Assembly: GCF_024198215.1 (NCBI RefSeq)
Contig: NZ_JAKCFA010000010.1
Location: 62,001-126,000, forward strand
Direction: 5' to 3'
Length of the DNA: 64,000 nucleotides
DNA from: Myxococcus qinghaiensis
Lineage (GTDB): Bacteria; Myxococcota; Myxococcia; Myxococcales; Myxococcaceae
In this document: positions 35,998 through 45,822 of the stretch, one piece after another
Position numbering within the stretch: position 1 is the stretch's first letter
How the letters are laid out: each line of letters starts with the position of its first letter
Position numbers and translations under genes: made by a program
Notes under the pieces: model-generated
What the model was told of the DNA's origin: nothing
What the model saw: the letters and a program-made list of their open reading frames with translations, nothing else
Databases searched by the model: none

Positions 35998-36725
35998 CGG
36001 AAGGTCCAGGAGAGGTCGAGGACGGGGAGGACGGGCAGCTCCTCTCCCGGAACAGCGGGGTCGCTCAGGTCCACGTAGGTGACGCCCAGCCCGAAGCCCA
36101 GGTGCTCGCCGCCATAGCGCAGGCCCGCGGCGGCTCGGAGCGTCGCTCCGCCCTTCACCCGCACGCCCGCTTCGCCCACCACGGACCAGGGGCCCGTGAA
36201 GTTGAAGGCGACGCCGCCCGTGAAGGACAGATAGTCGGAGGTGTAGTGCGCGTAGCGCGCCTCGCCCTGCACGAGCAGGGGGCCGAGCGCGAGGCCATAG
36301 ACGCCATAGAAGGAAGGCCCGCTCAGCTCCGGCTCGAAGCGTTGGATGGAGGGCGTCTCCGACTCGACGATGCTGGAATAGAGGGAGGCGCCGACGAACT
36401 GCGTGTAGCGCGCGCCCAGCACCAGGCGGTGCGGGCCCGCCGCCATCGCCCAGCGCAAGCCCACGTTGGGCGCGAGCATCACGTCCGCGTAGACGGAGGT
36501 GTCCACCGCCAGCCCCGCGAACAATGGCAGCGCGGTGCGCTGGAGTCCCAGCACGGGCGCGTCGATGACCTCGGCCGCGTCGGTGCCCATGAGGCGCGCG
36601 GTGTTGGTGCGCACGCCTGTCGAGGGCTCGGCGGCGGACGGCGTGGAGAGCAGCAGGACGGCGAGGATGCAGGGCGGGATGTGCCCGGCGCCACCTGAGG
36701 CACCGGGACGTCTGGAAGGACTCAA
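35994..36725 (-). CDS. Outer-membrane beta-barrel protein (probable TTG start)
   Basis: A roughly 243-residue exported protein. A signal segment (CILAVLLLSTPSAAEP) precedes amphipathic strands rich in Gly and Tyr, ending in LDLSWTFR with a terminal aromatic, a barrel signature. A TTG at 36725 has AGGAG nine bases upstream and yields a good signal peptide; an ATG at 36773 would add a Pro/Arg-rich lead with no ribosome site. The lipoprotein gene follows with a 4-base overlap. It is divergent from a MarR gene. Confidence 0.65.
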   Translation of the reverse strand: MSPSRRPGASGGAGHIPPCILAVLLLSTPSAAEPSTGVRTNTARLMGTDAAEVIDAPVLGLQRTALPLFAGLAVDTSVYADVMLAPNVGLRWAMAAGPHRLVLGARYTQFVGASLYSSIVESETPSIQRFEPELSGPSFYGVYGLALGPLLVQGEARYAHYTSDYLSFTGGVAFNFTGPWSVVGEAGVRVKGGATLRAAAGLRYGGEHLGFGLGVTYVDLSDPAVPGEELPVLPVLDLSWTFR

Positions 36726-36938
36726 GCCGGGAGCTCCTGTGAAAGGGGCCCCGTGTCTAGCGTGTCGCCTCATGGCGTCGACTCGTGCACCGCCCGAGTT
36801 GGTGAACTGTCGACAGATGTTTCACGCGGTCATTCGCGACCTGCCCGGAGCTTCGTCTCGTCCGGGAGGAGGCGACCCTCCGGCAGGCAGGTCGGCGGGT
36901 GCGCGTCCACCCCCCTTTCTCATTGCGGACGCGAGCCG

Positions 36939-36954
36939 CGGACCGTACGTTCCG
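36939..36954. promoter_or_regulatory. Near-perfect palindrome before the MarR gene
   Basis: CGGACCGTACGTTCCG is an inverted repeat with one mismatched pair, centred on CGTACG, ending 9 bases before the MarR ATG. MarR proteins commonly bind such sites over their own promoter. This is an inferred operator. Confidence 0.45.
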
Positions 36955-36963
36955 CTCAATTCA

Positions 36964-37533
36964 ATGGGCTCCCATATAAATCGAACCGGCGGCGAAGACG
37001 TGCGCGAGGTGATGGACGGCATCCGCCGAATCGTGCGGCTGCTGCGGGTCTCCGCGAGGGCTTCGGAGCGACTGGTGGGTATCAGCGGAGCGCAGCTGTT
37101 CGTGCTCCAGCAGCTCGCGGAGGCGGGACCCTGCTCCATCAACGCCCTGGCCGAGCGGACGCTCACGCACCAGAGCAGCGTGTCGGTGGTGGTGGCGCGG
37201 CTGCTGGAGCGAGGGCTGGCCACGCGGCGCCCCTCGGCGGAAGACGGTCGCCGCGTGGAGGTGGCGCTCTCTCCCGCGGGGCGGGCCTTGCTGCGCGAGA
37301 CGCCCGCGATGGCGCAGGCCCGGCTCATCACCGGCCTCCGGCGGCTGGAGCCCGGCGCGCGCGAGGGACTGGCCCAGGGGCTGTCTGCCCTCGTCAGGGA
37401 GCTGGGGCTGGAGGGAAACGAGGCGCCGCTCTTCTTCGAGGACGAGCCCGCGCCCGGCCGGACACGCGCGCGCGCGACGACGAAGAAGAAGGCGACCCCG
37501 CGCAAGAAGGAGAAGTCTCATGGAGCTGCCTGA
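36964..37533 (+). CDS. MarR family regulator with basic tail
   Basis: A 189-residue winged-helix protein: SGAQLFVLQQLAEAGPCSINALAERTLTHQSSVSVVVARLLERGLATRRPSAEDGRRVEVALSPAGRALL is the full MarR DNA-binding core. A Lys/Arg/Thr-rich tail of about 25 residues (RARATTKKKATPRKKEK) could add nonspecific DNA affinity. The start is uncertain: ATG at 36964 or GTG/ATG at 37000/37012 in the same frame. Its end overlaps the ClC gene by 14 bases, so it heads a three-gene operon with ClC and DUF2156. Confidence 0.85.
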   Translation: MGSHINRTGGEDVREVMDGIRRIVRLLRVSARASERLVGISGAQLFVLQQLAEAGPCSINALAERTLTHQSSVSVVVARLLERGLATRRPSAEDGRRVEVALSPAGRALLRETPAMAQARLITGLRRLEPGAREGLAQGLSALVRELGLEGNEAPLFFEDEPAPGRTRARATTKKKATPRKKEKSHGAA

Positions 37534-39394
37534 AGCGAATCGAGTGGAGGCTGGGCTGGGCGAGGAGGCCCGCTCGCGGCTCCCCGTGGCGCCGTCCATG
37601 GGCCCCACGCTCGCGGGCATGCGCGCGCCCACGACGGTGGACGTGGTGGACCGGAGGGTGGTCTTCATCAGCGCCCTCGCGGTGGTGCTGGCCGTGGCGG
37701 CGGGGCTGGTGGCCCAGGGGCTGGGCGCGCTCATCCACCTCTTCACGAACATCGCCTTCTTCGGCCGGTTCTCCACCGCGGAGGTCTCCCCGGTGAATCA
37801 CGCGCTGGGCGCGTGGGTCATCGTGGTGCCGGTGGTGGGCTCGCTCATTGTCGGGGTGATGGCGCGCTATGGCTCACGGGCCATCCGGGGCCACGGCATC
37901 CCCGAGGCGATGGATCAGGTGCTCTACAACCAGAGCCGGATTCCGCCTCGGATGACGTTCCTCAAGCCGCTGTCGGCGGCGGTGGCCATCGGCACGGGAG
38001 GACCGTTCGGCGCGGAGGGCCCCATCATCGCCACGGGGGGCGCGCTGGGCTCGCTCTTGGGGCAGGTGCTGCGCGTCACGGCGGATGAGCGCAAGGCGCT
38101 CCTGGCCGCAGGCGCGGCGGCGGGCATGGCGGCGACCTTCGGCGCGCCTGTCTCCGCGGTGCTGCTGGCGGTGGAGTTGCTGTTGTTCGAGTACCGCCCG
38201 CGCTCGGTCATCCCGGTGGCGCTGGCCACGGCCACGGCCACCGGAGTGCGGCTGGCCTTCGAGGGGAGCGCGCCGGCCTTCGCGATGCCGGAGCTGGCGC
38301 TGCCGGGCGGCGCCGCGCTGGCGTTCTACATCGTGCTGGGCGCGGTGGTGGGCCTGGCGTCCACGCTGGCCACCCGCGCCGTGTACGCCATCGAAGATGC
38401 GTTCGAGAAGCTGCCCGTGCACTGGATGTGGTGGCCGGCGCTCGGAGGGCTCGTGGTGGGGGTGGTGGGGTGGTTGTCTCCGCGCACGTTCGGCGTGGGC
38501 TACACCAACATCGAGGACATCCTCTCCGGGCGCTTCGTGGGCACGGCCATGCTCGTGTTCTGTGCGCTGAAGTTCGTGTCCTGGTCCGTGGCGCTGGGCA
38601 GCGGCACCTCCGGCGGGACGCTGGCGCCGCTGTTCACCCTGGGCGGTGGACTGGGCTCGGGGCTGGGGCTCGTGGCGATGCGGCTTGCGCCTGGGCTGGG
38701 CGTGGACCTTCGCGTGGCCGCGCTGGTGGGCATGGCGGCCATCTTCGCGGGGGCTTCGCGCGCGCTGCTGGCGTCGGTGGTGTTCGCCTTCGAGACGACA
38801 CGCCAGCCCCTGGGGTTGTTGCCCCTGCTGGGCGGCTGCGCGGCGGCCTACCTGGTGTCGTCGCTGCTGATGCGCCACTCCATCATGACGGAGAAGCTGG
38901 CGCGGCGTGGCGGGCGGGTCATCACCGAGTACGGCGTGGATGCGCTGGGGCAGATGCTGGTGCGCGAGGTGGGGCTCAAGCCCGTGGTGACGCTGGATGC
39001 GGACCAGTCCTTGGAGTCGGTCCGCGCGTGGCTGCTGTCGGACGTGGCGGGCACCCGTCACCAGGGCTTCCCGGTGGTGAAGGACGGTGCCCTGGTGGGC
39101 GTCGTCACCCGCAGGGACCTGGTGGGCGGGCAGGCGCCCGAGGGGCGGCGTGTGCGGGACGTGGTGGGGCGTCCTCCGTCGGTGGCGTATGAGGACAGCT
39201 CACTGCGCGAGGCGGCGGACCTCATGGTGGAGGAGGGCGTGGGTCGCCTTCCGGTGGTCCGGCGTGAGATTCCTTCGAGCGTCGTGGGCATCATCACCCG
39301 CAGCGACCTGCTGGGCGCGCATCGGCGGCGGCTGGAGAACTCGCGGCGCAGGGAGCGTGGACTGGGTGGGCCCTTGCCGGCCCGAGGAGCCTGA
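37520..39394 (+). CDS. ClC chloride channel/antiporter with tandem CBS domains
   Basis: A 624-residue membrane protein. The ClC core (about 45-455) shows GHGIPEAMDQV, GGPFGAEGPIIATGGALGS, where the gating Glu is kept, and GSGTSGGTLAPLFTLGGGLG. Two CBS domains fill the C-terminus (about 485-610), including VVKDGALVGVVTRRDL and VVGIITRSDL, and may sense nucleotides. Channel or Cl-/H+ exchange cannot be told apart here. AAGGAGAAG precedes the ATG. It overlaps the MarR gene and is 5 bases from the DUF2156 gene. Confidence 0.92.
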   Translation: MELPEANRVEAGLGEEARSRLPVAPSMGPTLAGMRAPTTVDVVDRRVVFISALAVVLAVAAGLVAQGLGALIHLFTNIAFFGRFSTAEVSPVNHALGAWVIVVPVVGSLIVGVMARYGSRAIRGHGIPEAMDQVLYNQSRIPPRMTFLKPLSAAVAIGTGGPFGAEGPIIATGGALGSLLGQVLRVTADERKALLAAGAAAGMAATFGAPVSAVLLAVELLLFEYRPRSVIPVALATATATGVRLAFEGSAPAFAMPELALPGGAALAFYIVLGAVVGLASTLATRAVYAIEDAFEKLPVHWMWWPALGGLVVGVVGWLSPRTFGVGYTNIEDILSGRFVGTAMLVFCALKFVSWSVALGSGTSGGTLAPLFTLGGGLGSGLGLVAMRLAPGLGVDLRVAALVGMAAIFAGASRALLASVVFAFETTRQPLGLLPLLGGCAAAYLVSSLLMRHSIMTEKLARRGGRVITEYGVDALGQMLVREVGLKPVVTLDADQSLESVRAWLLSDVAGTRHQGFPVVKDGALVGVVTRRDLVGGQAPEGRRVRDVVGRPPSVAYEDSSLREAADLMVEEGVGRLPVVRREIPSSVVGIITRSDLLGAHRRRLENSRRRERGLGGPLPARGA

Positions 39395-39399
39395 GGGAC

Positions 39400-40773
39400 G
39401 TGGACGCGGACGGCGAGGCGGAAACACAGGAGCGCGAGCGGGCCCTGGAGCTGCTGCGCCGGTTCGGGTGGAACGCCACGTCCTTCCAGGTGTTGATGCC
39501 GGGCTTCCGCTACTGGTTCGACCCGGCGGGAGATGCCTTCGTCGCGTACGTCGACACGGGCGGCGCGTGGGTGGCGGCGGGCGCGCCCATCGCCGCGCCG
39601 GATTCCCTGGTGCGCGCGGTGGCGGGCTTCCAGGACGCGGCGCGCCGAGCGGGCCGGCGCGTGTGCTTCTTCGCCACGGAGCCGCGCTTCACGGAGTGGG
39701 TGCCCATGAAGTCGCTCTCCATCGGCGAGCAGCCGGTGTGGGAGCCCGGGCATTGGGAGTCGGTGGTGCGCGGCAGCAAGAGCCTGCGCGAGCAGCTCCG
39801 CCGGGCGCGCGCGCATGACGTCGTGGTGCGCGAGCTCCCCGCCCAGGTGCTGGAGGACGCCGAGCACCCCACGCGACAGGCACTGGAGCGACTGCGAGCG
39901 CGCTGGCTGGCCTCGCGTCGCATGGCGCCCATGGGCTTCCTGGTGCAGCTGCGGCCGGATGCCTTCGCGCGGGAGCGGCGCGCCTTCGCGGCGGAGGTGA
40001 AGGGCGAGCTGGTGGGCGTGCTGCTCGTGTCGCCCGTCTACGCGCGGGATGGCTGGTTCCTCCAGGACCTCTTGAGAGACCCCGAGGCGCCCAACGGCAC
40101 CGCCGAGGCGCTGGTGGACGCGGCGATGCGCGCGGCCTCCGCCGAGGGACGGCGCTACGTGACGCTGGGCCTGGCGCCGCTTTCGGGCCCCGTGCGGCCG
40201 TGGTTGCGACTGGCGCGCGCGTGCGGCAAGCCGCTGTTCGACTTCGAGGGCCTGCGCGCCTTCAAGGCGAAGTTCCGTCCGGACACCTGGGTGCCGCTCC
40301 ACCTCGCGTACCCCGAGCCCCATGGCGGACTGCTCGCCGTATACGACGCGCTCCGCGCCTTCGCGCGTGGCAGCCTGGTGCGCTTCGGCGTGGCGACGTT
40401 GCTGCGGCGGCCCCGGCTGCTGGTGCATGGGCTGGCGGTGCTGCTGATTCCGTGGACGGCCCTGCTGGCGCTGCCCTCCACCACGCGCTGGTTTCCTTCC
40501 ATGCGCGTGCAGTGGAGCTGGGTGTTGTTCGACGTGGGGCTGGCGGCGGGACTCTTCTCGCTGGTGCGCCGCTGGCGGGACGGCCTGGCCACCGCGCTGG
40601 TGTGCCTCACCGCCGCGGATGCGTGCCTCACCTTCGTGCAGGCCGCCACCTACAACGCGGGGCGAGCGCGAGGCGCCGTGGACTGGCTGGTCATCACCGC
40701 CGCAGTGCTCGCGCCCGCCACCGCCTCCGGGTTGCTCGTCCGCGCGCGAGACTTCCGCCTGCCCGCGCGCTGA
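39400..40773 (+). CDS. DUF2156 (MprF-synthase-like) protein with C-terminal membrane domain
   Basis: A 457-residue protein. Residues 1 to about 300 form the DUF2156/LPG-synthase C domain: a tandem GNAT-like fold with FQVLMPGFRYWFD, GAWVAAGAPIA, RVCFFATEPRF, and LLVSPVYARDGWFLQDLLRDPEAPNGTAEALV. In MprF this domain moves lysine or alanine from tRNA to phosphatidylglycerol. Here it is followed by four hydrophobic helices (about 345-450), the reverse order of MprF. GTG start with GAGGG upstream. Last gene of the MarR-ClC operon. The acceptor is not known. Confidence 0.75.
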   Translation: MDADGEAETQERERALELLRRFGWNATSFQVLMPGFRYWFDPAGDAFVAYVDTGGAWVAAGAPIAAPDSLVRAVAGFQDAARRAGRRVCFFATEPRFTEWVPMKSLSIGEQPVWEPGHWESVVRGSKSLREQLRRARAHDVVVRELPAQVLEDAEHPTRQALERLRARWLASRRMAPMGFLVQLRPDAFARERRAFAAEVKGELVGVLLVSPVYARDGWFLQDLLRDPEAPNGTAEALVDAAMRAASAEGRRYVTLGLAPLSGPVRPWLRLARACGKPLFDFEGLRAFKAKFRPDTWVPLHLAYPEPHGGLLAVYDALRAFARGSLVRFGVATLLRRPRLLVHGLAVLLIPWTALLALPSTTRWFPSMRVQWSWVLFDVGLAAGLFSLVRRWRDGLATALVCLTAADACLTFVQAATYNAGRARGAVDWLVITAAVLAPATASGLLVRARDFRLPAR

Positions 40774-40967
40774 CGCACAGCGCTTCCTCCAGGACTCAAC
40801 ACCCCGCCTGCCTCGCGGACCCCGTGGGTTTCCACAGGTGGACACTCCTCCGCCGGTCTCCTGGACTGCAGGGCGAGGAAAGTGGTGTTTTTCGGAAAGA
40901 GCTGTTCCGGCATCGGGCGCCGCGACTTTCTCGCGGCGTCGTCCGTTGCCGGTTGGGAGGGGTGACC

Positions 40968-42281
<1,314 letters not shown>

Positions 42282-42294
42282 GGAGGCGCCGTCC

Positions 42295-43413
42295 ATGGGG
42301 AACAAGTTCCGAAGCATCGAGACGAAGCACTACGAGGAACGCGACGCCTTCTTCGAAGGCCTGAAGCGGTTGGACCGGCGCGCCTTCCTGCGGGTGGCGG
42401 GCATGTCCGCGGGCATCGTCGCGGGGATGGGCTTGAGGTCGCCGCAGAGCTTCCAGCTCGTCAACGTGGCGGAGGCGCAGGGGACGAAGCCGCGCTTCTC
42501 CTTCGCGTACATCTCCGACACGCACCTGTACGAGCAGAAGCTGAATGACCGCTTCATCCGCTCCATCCTGAAGGCGGTGGACGACGTCAACGGGTTGGAC
42601 CCGCAGCCGGACTTCGTGTTGTTCGGTGGAGACCTGGCGCAGCTGGGGCAGGCGGGAGAGCTGAAGCTGGGGGCGCAGATTCTCAAGAGCGTGAAGGCGC
42701 CCGTGAAGATGATGGTGGGCGAGCACGACTGGTTCCTCGACATGGGGGAGCTGTGGCGGGACTTGTTCGGCGCGCCGAACTACTCGTTCGACCACAAGGG
42801 CGTGCACTTCGTGGTGCTCAACTCCATTCTGGAGAAGGACTTCTGGACGGAGCGGAAGCTCACGCCGAAGGAGCGGATGCAGATTGTCGCGGGCCTGGAC
42901 AATGGCATCCAGTCTCGCTTCGAGGTGGGCGGTGAGCAGCGCGAGTGGATGAAGCAGGACCTGGCGAAGGTGGACAAGAAGACGCCGGTCATCGTGTTCA
43001 GCCACTCACCGCTCTACAAGTACTACCGGCCCTGGAACTTCTGGACGGACGACGCGGACGAGGTGCAGGCGCTGCTCAAGCCCTTCGAGCGAGTCACGGT
43101 CATCCATGGGCACACGCACCAGCTGTTGAGCAATCGCATCAACAACATCCAGTTCCACGGGATGCTGTCCACGGCGTGGCCGTGGCCGTATGCGCCGGAG
43201 GGGTTGCCGCAGCTCACGGTGCAGATGAATCGGCCGGACCCGTTCAGCCAGTTCGACGGCTGTGGGGATGGACGGATGGACGTGCTGGAGTCGGGGTTGG
43301 TGGACAAGCTGTACAACCTCTGGGAGCGCAATCCCATCACCGTGCGCGCGAGCTACCTCGCGTCGGGCGGGAAGCAGGATGCGCCGCCCCGGACGAAGCT
43401 TCCGAGCTACTGA
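42295..43413 (+). CDS. Tat-exported metallophosphoesterase
   Basis: A 372-residue calcineurin-like phosphoesterase. The twin-arginine signal is DRRAFLRVAGMSAG (residues 27-40). Metal ligands appear in order: SDTHLY (Asp75, His77), FGGDLAQ, GEHDW (GNHD variant with Glu for Asn), SHSPL and GHTHQ. Tat export implies folding with cofactor before transport. GAGGAGG precedes the ATG. Lying between two cytochrome genes, it probably works in the same periplasmic process; substrate unknown. Confidence 0.88.
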   Translation: MGNKFRSIETKHYEERDAFFEGLKRLDRRAFLRVAGMSAGIVAGMGLRSPQSFQLVNVAEAQGTKPRFSFAYISDTHLYEQKLNDRFIRSILKAVDDVNGLDPQPDFVLFGGDLAQLGQAGELKLGAQILKSVKAPVKMMVGEHDWFLDMGELWRDLFGAPNYSFDHKGVHFVVLNSILEKDFWTERKLTPKERMQIVAGLDNGIQSRFEVGGEQREWMKQDLAKVDKKTPVIVFSHSPLYKYYRPWNFWTDDADEVQALLKPFERVTVIHGHTHQLLSNRINNIQFHGMLSTAWPWPYAPEGLPQLTVQMNRPDPFSQFDGCGDGRMDVLESGLVDKLYNLWERNPITVRASYLASGGKQDAPPRTKLPSY

Positions 43414-43428
43414 GCGCGAGGGGACACG

Positions 43429-44253
43429 ATGACCTACCGGATGAAGCTGTGGGTGGGAGCGGGAGCGCTGCTGTCCTTCGCGGGAGGCGTGGCGTTGGCC
43501 ACGAGTCCCGCGCCGCGTCCCGAGTCTCTTCAGACAACGGAGCTGCCGCGTCACAAGGTGCCGGTGTCGAAGGACGGCAACCTGGTGGTGGGGATGTGCG
43601 ACGGGGAGACGTCCCTGGAGGTGAAGGGCGTCAAGGAGGGGCAGTCGCTGACGCGCGAGCAGGCGGCGCGGGTGTCGGCGGAGCTGATGGAGACGTGGCT
43701 GAAGAAGAACCCGGATGCGAACTGGGACCCGGCGCCTCCGCCTGGGGTGGCGCAGGGACAGAAGCAGGCGCCGCAGCAGAAGAACCCGCCCATGGGGACG
43801 CAGAAGCCCGCGACGGGCGGGGAGATGCGCGAGGGCGGGGTGACGGCGGAGAGCGGTGGCAAGGAGGTCCGCAAGCAGGCGGGGACGAACATCCAGGACG
43901 GGCACTCCTACGGTGCGTTCACCCAGCGAGACGAGGCGGTGTGGGCGGCGTCCACGCAGCAGTTCGTGGACGAGGGGCACCGGGTGTTCCACGACGCGGC
44001 GGCGGTGGGTGGGACGATTGCGGTGTCCTGTGACATGTGCCACCCGGATGCATCGAACACGCATCCGGAGACGTATCCGAAGTACCAGGTGCAGCTGGGC
44101 CGCGTGGCGCTGCTGCGGGACATGATCAACTGGTGCATCGAGAACCCGGTGCGCGGCAAGCCGCTCGCGGACGGGGACCCGAGGTTGCGCGCGATGGAGG
44201 CGTATATCTACGCGCAGCGGAAGGGCACGAAGCTGGAGTACGGGAAGAAGTAG
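43429..44253 (+). CDS. Periplasmic cytochrome c
   Basis: A 274-residue protein with an N-terminal export signal/anchor and a Gln/Pro-rich linker. The cytochrome domain is C-terminal, with one haem site CDMCH (201-205) and then PETYPKYQVQLGRVALLRDMINWCIENPVRGKPL and DPRLRAMEAYIY. This resembles SoxA/TsdA-type domains, where a Cys near NPVRG can ligate haem (Cys in NWCIENP). It may carry electrons for the peroxidase two genes upstream. GAGGGG lies before the ATG; the phosphoesterase gene ends 15 bases upstream. Confidence 0.8.
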   Translation: MTYRMKLWVGAGALLSFAGGVALATSPAPRPESLQTTELPRHKVPVSKDGNLVVGMCDGETSLEVKGVKEGQSLTREQAARVSAELMETWLKKNPDANWDPAPPPGVAQGQKQAPQQKNPPMGTQKPATGGEMREGGVTAESGGKEVRKQAGTNIQDGHSYGAFTQRDEAVWAASTQQFVDEGHRVFHDAAAVGGTIAVSCDMCHPDASNTHPETYPKYQVQLGRVALLRDMINWCIENPVRGKPLADGDPRLRAMEAYIYAQRKGTKLEYGKK

Positions 44254-44298
44254 CCGTTGATATGACCCCTCGGGTGGAAGGTCAGCCCGGGGGGCGTC

Positions 44299-44967
44299 AT
44301 GAAGCGGTGGCTGTGGTGCTGGTTGGGTGTCTGGCTGTCGTCGTGCGCGACGACGCCGACGCCCACGAATGAGCACGAGTATCCGGACGAGTACACGCGG
44401 CTGGAGGAAGGCGCGTGCGTCACGTTCCTGTGTGCGGCGGAGGCGTGTGGCCTCTATCGGTGCGAGGACGTGGAGTCCTGGGGCCGCGTGGTGCCGGCGC
44501 GAGGGACGTCGTTCGTCCTGCCGCCGAGCGCGGTGCGCTCACCACAGCGCAACTGGGGCAACGTCCAGGGACTGCCCGGGGACGCGCAGCCCGTCTTCGT
44601 CATTCGCTGGTACGGGCGGGAGCTGCTGCCCAGTCAGAGGCGACTGCTGGAGATGGCGAAGGCGCTGGCGACCCAGCCGCGCGAGAAGCACCACATCTTT
44701 CCCCAGGAGTTCAAAGACTGGTTCGAGCGGCAGGGCATCAACATTCACAAGGAGACGATGCTCATCGACATCGACACCCATCACCGCATCCACAAGGGAT
44801 TCAGCGGTGGACCTTGGAATGGAGAATGGCGGAAGTTCCGTGATAACCATACCGGTGCGACCCAAGAGGACATGTATCGATACGCTCGCGAGATGATCAT
44901 CCGCTTCGACCTGGTGGGACCCATTCTGCCGTACCACCTGCTCGTGGGCCCTTCCTTCTCGTACTGA
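44299..44967 (+). CDS. SitA-type polymorphic toxin lipoprotein (TIGR02269-like)
   Basis: A 222-residue lipoprotein: short signal ending WLSSC (Cys16). A Cys-rich segment follows (CVTFLC, ACGLYRC). The C-terminal domain has a nuclease-like His pattern: EKHHIFPQEF (His131, His132), INIH (150), THHRIH (161-165), GPWNGEWRKF and RDNHTGATQEDM. This fits the myxobacterial paralogous lipoproteins now recognised as SitA toxins, passed between kin by outer-membrane exchange. The DNA near 44821-44900 is only 42/80 G+C, against about 70% around it, suggesting recent arrival. Immunity gene 4 bases downstream. Confidence 0.75.
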   Translation: MKRWLWCWLGVWLSSCATTPTPTNEHEYPDEYTRLEEGACVTFLCAAEACGLYRCEDVESWGRVVPARGTSFVLPPSAVRSPQRNWGNVQGLPGDAQPVFVIRWYGRELLPSQRRLLEMAKALATQPREKHHIFPQEFKDWFERQGINIHKETMLIDIDTHHRIHKGFSGGPWNGEWRKFRDNHTGATQEDMYRYAREMIIRFDLVGPILPYHLLVGPSFSY

Positions 44968-44971
44968 GACC

Positions 44972-45691
44972 ATGACGCGCTTCTTCCATCTGGAGAGGGG
45001 GGACGGTGAGCGGCAGAAGGGCACGTACAAAGCCCGGCACAAGTGGGGGTTGCCCGGAGTCACCTGCCCTCTATGTCATGCGACCTGGGCCAGCACGGGC
45101 TTCAATTACCCCGCTCTGGACCTGACGAATCATCCCTCGGCGAAGAAGCTCTCGAAGGCCTACTTGGAGAAGGACTTCGATGAGTACGAGCATCTGCGCG
45201 AGCAGCTCCGCCCCTTGCTGCCACCAGACAGCCCCTTGCCACCGGGCGCCTTGTTCGGACCCCTGGTGGGAACGGCGCGGGGACCCTTTGCTGCCTTTCT
45301 GCAGCAGTATGGGGACGTCGTGCTCGTTCGCCCGGATGCGCTGGTTCTTCTGCATGCCGCCGGACTGAGGGGACTGAAGGGTGTCAGGACGGAGCTGCGA
45401 ATTCGGCCAAAGGATGCCGAGGAACTGCTGGAGCTGGCTGTCGAGCCTCACGGTCTGCTGCACCCGGACTGCATCCCGAGTTCGACGCAGCCGCGGTGTC
45501 CGAAGTGTGGTCGACATGGCTTCGGACTTCCCAAGGAGCCCATCCTCGACGCGGCCTCGTTGCCCGATGGACTGGACCTGATGCGGCTGAGAAACTTCGC
45601 GATGGTGCTTGTCGTCACCCAGCGCTTCAAGGACGCAGTGGAGCAGCTCAATCTCGATGGCCTGAGCTTCCGCGAGCTGCCTGTGCGCTGA
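44972..45691 (+). CDS. SitI-type immunity protein, double-CXXC family
   Basis: A 239-residue cytosolic protein with CPLC (Cys32, Cys35) and CPKCG (Cys176, Cys179), a split zinc-ribbon pair as in the Gmx double-CXXCG family (TIGR02264-like). The first site ends in His (CPLCH) rather than Gly. Between lie WASTGFNYPALDL and RIRPKDAEELLELAVEPHGLLHP. Members sit next to SitA lipoprotein toxins and protect the producer. Start is 4 bases after the toxin stop, so expression is coupled. Confidence 0.75.
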   Translation: MTRFFHLERGDGERQKGTYKARHKWGLPGVTCPLCHATWASTGFNYPALDLTNHPSAKKLSKAYLEKDFDEYEHLREQLRPLLPPDSPLPPGALFGPLVGTARGPFAAFLQQYGDVVLVRPDALVLLHAAGLRGLKGVRTELRIRPKDAEELLELAVEPHGLLHPDCIPSSTQPRCPKCGRHGFGLPKEPILDAASLPDGLDLMRLRNFAMVLVVTQRFKDAVEQLNLDGLSFRELPVR

Positions 45692-45822
45692 CCTCGCAAG
45701 CTGCTGACTCGCCCGCCCGCCTGGGCCTTCACTTGGAGGACCGACGAGCCCGCACGAGACGCGAGTGTTGACGACGGTGTCCGGAAGGACCATGACTCGC
45801 CGGCAACGTCGTCCTCGCGCCC

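Noticed and set aside
40774..40967. Promoter or leader peptide before the peroxidase gene
   Set aside because: No start with ribosome site, no conserved box seen; left as ordinary leader.
45692..45822. A second immunity gene or extra sit gene after SitI
   Set aside because: The 131-base gap has no open frame with start and motif.
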